Position numbers and translations under genes: made by a program
In this document: positions 55,112 to 64,000 of the stretch, piece after piece
How positions within the stretch are numbered: position 1 is the first letter of the stretch
Layout of the letters: the number at the start of each line of letters is the position of its first letter
NCBI GenBank assembly: GCA_964036195.1
Contig: OZ038459.1
Location: 9,545,206 to 9,609,205, forward strand
Direction of reading: 5' to 3'
Source: Sphaerolaimus hirsutus
Taxonomy: Eukaryota > Nematoda > Chromadorea > Monhysterida > Sphaerolaimidae
DNA length: 64,000 nt
The notes under the pieces: model-generated
Database searches by the model: none
What the model was told of the DNA's origin: nothing
The model's input: only the letters and a program-made list of their open reading frames with translations

Positions 55112-56675
55112 AACACCTTCCCGGTCACGTCCGGCACCCTACTTATGATGTCACAAGTAAAATCAAATCTCCAGTTCTGGGGTTCGCCAGAAGCTGAAAC
55201 TTGGGGGAGATATTGGCGCAACCCCCTCTACTTCGCATGAATTGGGGGCATCGCGGCGACCCCTTACAGGGTGCGTCACGCTAAGTGCAAAATTTTTATT
55301 GGCTGTTTTGGTGCCCCGCACAGGTCCGGCACCCACTTATTTCTGAGCAGTTGGAGGGGTATAAATCTAAAATTTTGGGGATGTGTTACCAACAACCATC
55401 CCCTACTATACACTATTCAATAATGTAAGATTAATGTGAAAAATTTCCAAAAAATCATCTCATTCTCTAAAAAACACCACCTCCCAATAGATGGATGACA
55501 AAAATATTAACTTTTTGGAACTTTTATTAGACACTTTAAGAGCTGGTTTACAATACTTCAAAGGAAAGGCTTTGATGTTTGAAGTTATGTAAAGAACCAT
55601 ACCGCTAAAATTTGTATTGACTGACCTAATTAATTTTTTTACTGACAGACGTACAGATGCACTACTGCATATTTACATGAATTCATCAAAGCGGCATAAG
55701 ACATGGAGCCATCTTATAACATTTGCAACGCTTATTACTTTCCTTTTGATGCATGCCGCCGCGGTCCCTCATATAGTTTTTGCACTGCAAATGTAAAATC
55801 TTAACCCAAGCCGCAAACTGGGCACTGCGCCAAAAGCAGGGAAAATGAACTCATTCACGCGCAACGCGGCAGGCAGGTGGAACAGGCGCCTCCGCGCTTC
55901 TAACGCCAAAACATGTATCAATTTTATATTGCGAAGTGATGATTACCGTCTCCTGAGAAGGTAAGATGTCCGCCTGGAGATATGATGTCCGCCTGGACAT
56001 CATACCTTCAGAAGGTAAGATGTCCACGGAGGGAAGGTTTCCGGGGACCCTCTAAAATGCCTGCATAGCCAAATTTACTTGGGGGAAATTTTATGCCATC
56101 ATAATGACATCATTGCAGGAACAAAAATTTACAAAATTTACACTTTGAAATTCCCCCCAAGTAAATTTTGCAATGCAGGCATTTTACAGGTAAGGTTCTT
56201 TACAAAACTTTAAACATGAAACCCTTCCCTTTAAAGTATCATAAACCAGCTTCTCACATGTCTAATAAAAAAGTTTCAAAAAGTGAATTTTTTGCCATCC
56301 ATCTATTGGGGGGGTGGTGTTTTGTAGAAAATAATAGAATTTTTTAAACAAAACTTTCTCACATTATTCAATAGTGTATAGTAGGGGAAGGGTGTTGGTA
56401 ACAATTCCCCAAAATTTTAGATTTATACCCCTCCCACAGCTCAGAAATAAGTGGGTGCCGGACCTGTGCGTAACACCAAAAAGCCAATAAAAATTTTGCA
56501 CTTAAGGTGACCCACCGTGAGAGGGGTCGCCGCGACCCCGCCAATTCATGTGAAGTGGAGGGGGGTTGTGCCAATATCTCCCCCAAGTTTCAGCTTCTGA
56601 CGCGCGCTAGAACTGGAGATAGGATGTCACAAGTAAAATCAAATATTGGGTGCCGGACGTGACCAGGAAGGTGAT
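55112..56675. mobile_element. TA-flanked AACACCTTCCCGG giant hairpin, copy B
   Basis: The same as 48263-49379, with the flanking TA at 55110-55111 and 56676-56677, lengthened by the insertion 55612-56050. Confidence 0.87.
55612..56050. mobile_element. 439-bp insertion of unknown type
   Basis: It is absent from copy A, where TCTAAAAT occurs once at 48755-48762. In B it is flanked by GCTAAAAT and TCTAAAAT (7 of 8). No terminal inverted repeat was found. The interior is more GC-rich, with TAAGATGTCC, GATATGATGTCC and GACATCATACC words forming small hairpins near the right end, and CGCGCAACGCGGCAGGC. Confidence 0.7.
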
Positions 56676-57010
56676 TACAAAGGGGGATATTTTTTCCAGC
56701 GGAATTTTACCTAAGTAGATTCATCAATGAGTGGTCCCAAATTGGTTCCATACATGCGCAAAGGCGGAAAAGGAATTACATAGGGGGTGAATTATTTTCG
56801 GTATTGCGGCGACCACCTACAAACTAAAGCTACCACGAACAAAATGAGTAAGTAGTAACAAAAACAACGGAAACAAAAAGCAACAACCACAACAAAAGAA
56901 CCAACCATCACACACAGTGCAGGACCGGCTGCGGCTAGTGGTGGGAAAATCCAAATTCACCTGCAAACAGCTTGGCACAGCGCCAAGATTCGGCGCTGCC
57001 GCATTCATCC

Positions 57011-57826
57011 AAAGTTGTTAAAAGGTACGTAGGTACGTTTACTCGAAAATTACGCGTACGCGAGTACGCGGTAAATACGTTTACATATACTTTTTAAAAA
57101 AGTAACGTACTCACATGTACGCGTATGTTTTTGAAGCATACGCGTAAAGAAAACATATTTCTGTGAATTCCATGTGAGACATATTTATAAGGTGACTACA
57201 CTGCAATGAACTCTTTTTCCTTGAAATACCCCTCGAAATTGTTTCATAGTGGTTATTTTGAGGGGGGGGGGGTTAAACAAGGGCGGGTATTTCGAGGGGG
57301 GTTTATTGCTTCGCCAGAATGTGCTCTCTGTGCCAATTCGTTGTTTGTCATGTACACTGAGGTAGAAAATATTCACCATGTACAAGAGTATACCTATGTA
57401 TTTATAGAGGTACATATATACCTAAGTATGTACCTATGTAAATATAGATGATATAAACCCTGTTCTCACGTGACTCGGTCATTGTTTTAACGTGTGTGCT
57501 GCATTTCACAGAACACAAACTGAAGGTTTTGTTATTTACGTTCTCTTTACACTCAATTTGGGGAGGGGGGTTCGACGGGGTCTATTAGGTAATTTGTAGT
57601 GGCCATTTTGAGTTTGGTTTTTAGAAAACGTTCCCAGTTCTACATATTCTATGAAGAAAAGTGCTCGCTGTTGCGATTTACAGGGAAAAAATTTTGTACT
57701 CGCATTTACGCGTACGTACGAGTAAAAAAAAAGTATTTGACGTTTTCTATACTTTGTGATGAGTAAAATAAAAATACTTTACGTTTACATATACTTTTAA
57801 AAAAGTTCAGTAATTCTAACAACTCT
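57011..57826. mobile_element. Mutator-like element with GTTGTTAAAAG ends
   Basis: The ends AAAGTTGTTAAAAG and CTAACAACTCT are flanked by GCATTCATCC on both sides (57001-57010, 57827-57836), 10-11 bp, a length seen with Mutator-like transposases. The sub-terminal region is rich in TACGTAC/GCGTACGCG. It contains a worn CGAAATACCCC MITE (about 57,209-57,620). Confidence 0.75.
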
Positions 57827-57836
57827 GCATTCATCC

Positions 57837-58393
57837 ACAAACAAACTGCAAAATGGAGAACATTAGAAAAGTACAAGAAACGGATGTAATTGGAAGACGT
57901 TGTTAAAAACCACCATTACGGGAGCATCACATCAATCTATCAATCAGATGGGAGACCCTATGCAATGCGTTAAATCGAAACACACTTGAAGATTTGAAAG
58001 GTCCAGTAATTGTTCCATTTTTGAAATCTTACAAGACACTTGACACTTTAGCTTACACTTTACATGGCATGGGACAACTTCACCAGACGAATAAAACGCT
58101 GTCAACTTGCCATTGCTAGCAGATACGGCGCGGGAACCAAAAAATATTGAGATATAATAGATGGTAGACAGCAGAAAGGCAGCTACAGTGAAGTCAGGCG
58201 TCGCAATTTGTCATCACTCAGAACCGCAAACTAAGCGCGATAAGAAAATTCCTCAGCTTTTTTGCGCGAAAGGGACGTTCCACGAGTCGGATACCTGTGA
58301 AGTACGCGCCGCGATTACAAAAAATCTGGAAACACTTTGTCACAAAAAATAACAGCCGCAACAAAAAGTGAACCCTACTCACAAGGTCATATA
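57837..58393 (+). other. Possible retrotransposon gag scrap
   Basis: A 63-codon frame at 58161-58352 reads MVDSRKAATVKSGVAICHH and later PQLFCAKGTFHESDTC. The C-x5-H-x4-C spacing recalls the knuckle of BEL/Pao gag proteins. The match is weak and isolated. The rest of this stretch shows nothing. Confidence 0.25.
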
Positions 58394-58752
58394 CCGTATT
58401 TCTTCTAATAGAACGGCATACCTCCAATAGAACGGCACCTCCAAGAGAACGGCAGGTTTTGGGCCTTTTTTGCACTCACGAAAACAATAGAACGGCAGCC
58501 TCCAATAGAACGGCACCTCCAATAGAACGTTCAAGGCATTCAAATATTGATATTAAAAAACAAATTGATGCAAAGATATTAAAATGTTGCTCAAGTTTCA
58601 TTAAAAATAAAACAGTGCTGAATGAAAAATCTGTGAAAAAATTGGTGAAAAAATAGAACGGCAACCTCCAATAGAACGGCACCTCCAACAGAACGGCAGG
58701 TAAAAAGTTGACAAAAAGAAAGAACGGCGCTCTTCTTTTAGAAGAAATACGG
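58394..58752. mobile_element. TA-flanked CCGTATTTCTTC element with AGAACGG repeats
   Basis: The ends are TA-CCGTATTTCTTCTAATAGAA and TTTAGAAGAAATACGG-TA. CCTCCAATAGAACGGCA is repeated near both ends. It shares only its outermost bases with the C-run MITEs. Related pieces are at 7.74-8.18, 14.8 and 15.56 kb. Confidence 0.87.
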
Positions 58753-60361
58753 TAAATACTGAATCGCTGGTCCGGCAGGTCGCAGAAACAACCAATTCAG
58801 CCATCGAATGCCGTCAAGCCAACTGAAAATCGATGAAAAACGTAACTTTTTGTTGTGCATAGTTTTTTTAACGGGAAAAAACTGAGTGCCCACTCACTCG
58901 TTTTTTATATATCAGGAACGGTACCAATCATGAACAAATGGTAATCATATATTTATCGCTGTGAATTTTTCGACCAGTCGTTTTATTGGAAAAAATTGAT
59001 GTGTACCTACCTAATTGAGAAAACATGTCCCATTATTAATGTTCAATTTGATTTACGAATATTATTTGTTTTCATAGCTAAATTGTTGATGATTACGGTG
59101 GAAATTTTTGAGGTGATAACCAATGGTTCCTTTTTGCCTGCACCACTTATTCAAAATATCCAATATTTATTTTTGTTGGCAAACCGCATTATCCGTTGGC
59201 AAACCGCCAAATGCGGGACATGTATGCAATAATCTGGGCCACCTGTTCAAAACTGACAGAATATTACACCTTGAATATAGCGATTTTCGTGGTTGCATGC
59301 ACCATCCCATTCTGCCAGGAATACATCGTAAATCAACTTGGCACGCATCCATTTTTTAAAGATTTCCAGTAAATTCTGGTTCGAGTTTTTTTATATCGCC
59401 TTGACGCACATAATAGTTTTTGTGATTTGTATGCTATTGTATTTGTATTTGTATGACAATTAAATATTTATGGAACTTTCCCACATTTTTTCGGTTGACG
59501 AAGAATAGACTTTTAATATTTCCCAGTCTGGTCACTTCACGCCAACTTGCTTCAAAGTTACAACTTAAATTCGGCGCTTTGCCAATATTTCGTCATTTTC
59601 CAAAGCGTGCCGTTCAAATAACACTTTGCTATGATCTGACTGACCACTCTCAGATTTCTTTTCAGTCACCCGATTATTCCGATCAGAAATGACGCGGATA
59701 AAAAAATGCAAGGCTTAAACGCGGATTAATCCACAATTGTGCCTACACACACTAGTTTTCACCATGACTTCGTGTGAAAACTGAAATTTTTTCAAATGCA
59801 AATTAAAAATCACAGTTGAATGATTTGATTTGATTTAAATTTGAGTTTAAATAAATGATAGTTAAACTTTGAAAATTTGAAAACTAAAACACAAAGCATA
59901 CAAAAGGAGTAGGCTGGATGTCGCCATGTTGCCATTTCAGTTTTCACATCAGTCACGGTGAAAACTAGTGTGTGCAGGGCCATTGAGGCGTCCAATTCTA
60001 AAAGTCGACAAGTCCAAAATTCAAAATTTTGAGTAGCCCTGGAAATGTCATCAGGGGATACTCCCTCCCATTTTTCATAATTTTCCATATATTTTTTGAT
60101 CTCACATGCCTATATACGATATTGTCAAATTTGACATTTTTGAAAACACATAGTCCACATAGTTTTGGGCTAAAAGTCGACAAGTCCACCTTGAGCAGGA
60201 GAAGCTTATGGGGTGATTCTACTTTAACATATTGTGGAATCACACATGTTGTGGAATCTCACATGCTGCATGGTGAATTTCACACGCCTGAATGTGAATT
60301 TTACATGTCCAAATGTGAATCTCACATGCCCAGCATGAAGAAAGCCTGAAATATTAGGGTG
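58753..60361. other. Stretch without supported genes
   Basis: Mostly AT-rich and free of the common MITEs, so it may be older unique sequence. From 59,985 to 60,150 it matches the interior of 46288-46794. TGTGGAATCACACATG-type words repeat at 60,230-60,340. Frames of up to 92 codons show no similarity I recognise. Confidence 0.4.
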
Positions 60362-60363
60362 TA

Positions 60364-61539
60364 AACTAAGAAGTGATGATTTTTTGTGATTTGATGCACA
60401 TGTACATTCATTAGTCCAATTCTGTCGTACATTGGCCGATTTTGATGCAGTTAGAGTATGTTGGGGTTTGGGGTCTGGGCTATGATGGAGTGTTTTGGTT
60501 TGCTCAAATAAATCCCCAGTCCCGAGATACGGGGGTTTGTAAAAAGGTGGTCATTTTACATGGATGATCTGCACATTGGCCTTGAAGCTTAATAACTCGG
60601 CCATTTCTGGGCCGATTTGGATAATTCAACACTTACAATGATCAGGACAACCTGCAGATTCAATTTTTGTGGTCGGATTAGTGATGTCTGAATTCCGTAT
60701 GCCTATTTCACCCGCTTTATAAATAAAAAAAATATTTTTTTGAAACATGCTATCATATACTTTAGACAACGAGGATAGATATAAAACAAAAATTAGTTCA
60801 ATATCTCTTTCCAATCAAAAGTTATAGCACTTTGAACTGTCGCCACCCACTCATAACATAACCGCATGAAAAACAGTGCATACAAATATTCAGAACATAA
60901 AAATGAAATCTACAGGACATTATGATCATTTCAAGCGTTCATTTGTGAGAATCAGCTGAGAAATGGATGATATGTAGAGTTTTGAATTTGCGTGCTTTGT
61001 TCTTCATGCTGTAATTTATAATATCTATGGTTTGGAGGTGAAAGTTTGAAGTGCTGTAACTTTTGACTGGAAAGAGATATTGTAAAAATTATTGTGCCAG
61101 ATTAATTCTTTTTGTCTAAAGTATATGGTAGCATGTTCAAAAAACCGTCTTGTAAAATTATTGGTACGATCATTTTTCAGGTTCTAAAACAGGGTCAAAT
61201 CGGCATACGGAATTTAGACACCACTAATCTACCACAAAAATTGAATCTGCAGGTTGTCCTGATCTTTGTAAGCATTGAACGATCCAAATCGGCCCAGAAA
61301 TGATTGAGTTATTAAGCTTCAAAGTCAATGTGCAGATCATCCATCTAAGATGACCACCTTTTATAGACCCCCCTTATCTCGGGACTGGGGGATTATTCGA
61401 GCAAACCAAAATATCCGTCATAGCCCAGACCCCAAACCCCAACATACTCAAATGGTATCAAAATTGGCCAACAGACGACAGAATGGGACACATGAATGTA
61501 CATGTGTATGAAATCACAAAAAATCATCACTACTTAGTT
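60364..61539. mobile_element. AACTAAGAAGTGATGA giant hairpin
   Basis: The inverted arms contain AACTAAGAAGTGATGATTTT, GTATGTTGGGGTTTGGGGTC and GATGATCTGCACATTG. The left flank is TA; the right flank is TA with one base of slippage. Partial relatives are at 30.5-30.9 and 32.1 kb. It is non-coding. Confidence 0.8.
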
Positions 61540-61610
61540 ATCAATAATTATCAGTGATTGATTCTTATCAATGTCTGTCAATCTGCCTCAAAAAACCTCC
61601 TCATTTAACC

Positions 61611-63742
61611 AGAGTTGTTAAAAGTACCAAACCTTTTTCAAAGTATATGTAAACATAACGTATTTATTTTTTACTCACCATCTGAGTACAGAAAATGTAA
61701 AGTAGAAATTTTTTTTATTTTACTCATGAGTATACAGGAGTTAAATACTTTTCCCCCAGAAAACGTACAGATGAGTATTTTTTTGCCCCAATTTTCACTT
61801 AAAATCACTTATTTTTGTACCTTTTTAGCCATTTTAACCTTAAAATTCACTAGTTCATGTGTTATTTGTCTATTTTCAGCTATTTTTGACTATTTTTCCT
61901 ATTTTTCACATTTTTCTCATCTATGCCTTGAAAAAGCCTATAACAAAGCCTATCTGAAATACATTTTTTTGTACACGAGTACTTTCAAACAGTATATGTA
62001 AATGTATTCACTCAGTACTCAAGTATATGTAAACTGCGTTCGGATCAAGTCCGGCAGTCACTTTTTCAACGGACGTCTGACGCTATAACTCGCGCTATGG
62101 GGGGAGTTAAGGGCTGAAATTTTGGGGGAATATAGCCGACATTCCCCCCCTACTATACACCAACGCATATGCGATTGCGACCCGTTTTAGTGTGGGTCGC
62201 CGCATATGCAAAAAAAATTGTGCAGTTTTCGATGTCCGGATCAAGTCCGGCACCCAGTGGTTCTTCACCACTTCGTAACTCCAGATACATGAACAGGATG
62301 ACTCTGAAACTTGGGGGGGGGGGGGTTAAGGGCGACATCCACAACTTACTGTACACAGGATGGCGAGTGCCACTGACACACAATAAGTGCCACTCGCCGC
62401 GTATCATGCGTTTTTTGGACGCACTGTCCAAATCCAGTCCGGCACCCGATAACTTTTTTCAGAGCGAAGTCAAGTGACCCCTGAGTAAAAAAAGCAACTT
62501 GAGTTCATGCTGCTGTTCTTGACGCGCCCTGAAGCGACCACGTCCGGCGTCACAGAATGGTTTCCACCTGCACAATTGATGGGTATTTTAATTTACAGTA
62601 GATGTGATAATGTAAAATTTAAAAACCATACTTTAACATGATTTTTACAGTAAACAGTTGTTTTTTATGTTTTACAATTCTGCAGTACCGTACCATACTG
62701 TAGAATGCAGTGAAATTTGCTGGCCAGTGCTGAAGTCCAAAACTTCTGACCTCCCTGGAGTTGCATACTTAAACTACACTTAAAATCCATTTTTTGTCAG
62801 ACACTTTTAAAGTTGGTTTAGGATGCCCTCTTGGGGAAGGTTAGAGGTATAAAGTTGCGTAAAAGACCTTTCCCCAAAAATGCCCTGCTAAAGAATTTTA
62901 ATGGGGGTCAGTGTGATGACATCACCTATGACATCATCGCAGTAGAGATTTGTACCACAATGACGTCATAGGTGATGTCATCACACTGACCCCCATCAAA
63001 ATTCTTCAGCAGGGAATTTTTGGGGAAAGGTCTTTTACGCAACTTTATACCTTAAACCTTCCACAAGAGGGCATCCTAAACCAACTTTTAAAGTGTCTAA
63101 CAAAAAATTAATTTTATGTGTATTTTTAGTATGCAACTCAAGGGAGGTCAGAAGTTCACACTGGATGGGAAATTTCACCGCATTGTACAGTATGGTATCG
63201 TACTGTAGGATTGTAAAACTTACAAAAACGTTCTGTTTACTGTTAATATTGTGTAAACTAACCATTTTTCTTCAATGAAAATCTAGGAGTGCCATCAGTC
63301 CGGATTTGGACAGTGCGTGACGCATGATACGCGGCAAGCAACACTTTTTGTGTGTCAGTGGCACTCGCCATCCTGTGTACAGTAAGATGTGGATGTCGCC
63401 CTTAACCCCCCCCCCATGTTTCAGAGTCACCCTGTTCATGTATCTGGAGTTACGGCACCCGAAGTGGTGAAGAACCACTGGGTGCCGGACTTGATCCGGA
63501 CAACGAAAACCGCACAAGTTTTTGTCGCATATACGGCGACCCACACTAAAACGGGTCGCAATCGCATATGCGTTGGTGTATAGTAGGGGGGGAATGTCGA
63601 CTATATTTCCCCCAAATTTCAGCTCTTAACTCCCACCACAGCGTGAGTTATAGCGTCTGAAGTCCATTCAAAAAGTGACTGCCGGACTTGATCCTAACGC
63701 AGTTTACTTTTTGAGTAAACGTAAATACGTTTTAAGAACTAT
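61611..63742. mobile_element. Mutator-like GTTGTTAAAAGTAC element, occupied
   Basis: AGAGTTGTTAAAAGTACC on the left and AAATACGTTTTAAGAAC on the right. Interior similarity to 25495-25985 (TTAAAATTCACTAGTTCATG, CCTTGAAAAAGC). The right half is displaced by 62032-63704. A 9-bp duplication is imperfect (CATTTAACC/TGTTTAACC). Confidence 0.55.
62032..63704. mobile_element. TA-flanked AACTGCGTTCGGATC giant hairpin
   Basis: Nearly the whole 1.67 kb is an inverted repeat with TA flanks (62030-62031, 63705-63706). The outer arms carry GATCAAGTCCGGCA, ACTATACACCAACGCATATG and CACAGGATGGCGAGTGCCAC. The inner arms carry CCAACTTTAAAAGTGTC and TGATGTCATCACACTGACCC. The CCGGCACCC motif is shared with the AACACC hairpins, linking the families. 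Confidence 0.88.
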
Positions 63743-64000
63743 GTGTTTAACCCCCATCAAAATTCTCACTCTGAAAATATAAACCCCTGGGGGTATTTTA
63801 AGAATAACAGAAGTTACCTTTGCGATCACTTTTACTCAGCAGATTTTATAATCTGCAGTTGTTTACTTATGTGGGTGAAAATACAGCAGGTTAATCATAC
63901 ATGAAAAATAAATGACCACCCCGCGCAGACACACGACGGGTCGAGGACATCATGTGTCGAACCACCAAAGGACATCATGTGGTGCACAGTGAAAATCACA
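63743..64000. other. Window end
   Basis: Begins with a scrap of CGAAATACCCC family (TTCTCACTCTGAAAATATAA, CCTGGGGGTATTTT). The last 200 bases show nothing recognisable. TCATGTG-type words repeat (GACATCATGTG twice). Confidence 0.4.

Larger units (their letters stand above)
50246..57018. repeat. Large direct duplication, copy B
   Basis: Collinear with 44427-49736 (see that entry). It contains exon D/E copies, the MITEs at 51161 and 52673, the candidate exon at 54961 and the giant hairpin at 55112, plus two insertions not in A. Confidence 0.92.

Overview
This is a gene-poor, AT-rich, repeat-saturated piece of an animal (probably invertebrate) nuclear genome. The evidence is GT-AG split exons separated by kilobases of transposons, a broken non-LTR reverse transcriptase, a broken BEL/Pao pol fragment, a broken PIF/Harbinger transposase, and dozens of short non-autonomous DNA transposons. 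No operons, bacterial-type genes, tRNA or rRNA genes were found. I cannot name the species. Nearly all long open frames here lie inside repeats and are not genes.

The real host coding signal is a pair of plus-strand paralogous genes for an unrecognised cysteine-rich, probably secreted protein. Copy 1 occupies about 5.7-9.1 kb (its 5' part lies left of the window). Copy 2 is spread over about 15.2-44.9 kb. Three consecutive exons have identical lengths and splice phases in both copies (195, 162 and 85 bp), and the penultimate exon is 112 bp in both. Upstream exons of copy 2 (15.2, 16.8, 25.1, 26.0, 26.9 and 34.8 kb) are proposed from open frame, splice sites and phase continuity. One middle exon is still missing. 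A third copy of the last two exons lies at 50.3-50.7 kb inside a large duplication.

The rest is a nested transposon landscape. (1) Many families start TA-CCGTATT(T/A)C(C/T)TC and end with the inverse, flanked by TA, but carry different internal motifs (C-runs, AGAACGG, AATAACTCCCC). (2) Several hAT-like elements have 8-bp target duplications, and each family carries its own tandem repeats next to its ends (GGAAACGGAAAA, GGTTCCGGTTCTC, CCCGACCCGA, AATAAAATAAAA, CGACACTTTAGATACC). (3) Very long hairpin elements start TA-AAC. (4) PIF/Harbinger-like fold-backs have TTA/TAA duplications. At 40.5-43.2 kb four layers are nested: TA element, TA element, hAT element, BEL/Pao fragment.

From 44.4 to 57.0 kb a unit of more than 5 kb occurs twice in the same orientation with a 200-N assembly gap between the copies. 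They differ by several clean transposon insertions, whose empty sites can be read in the other copy. This may be a recent tandem duplication or two haplotypes placed in tandem by the assembly. The right end (57-64 kb) holds a Mutator-like element, an AGAACGG element and two giant hairpins.
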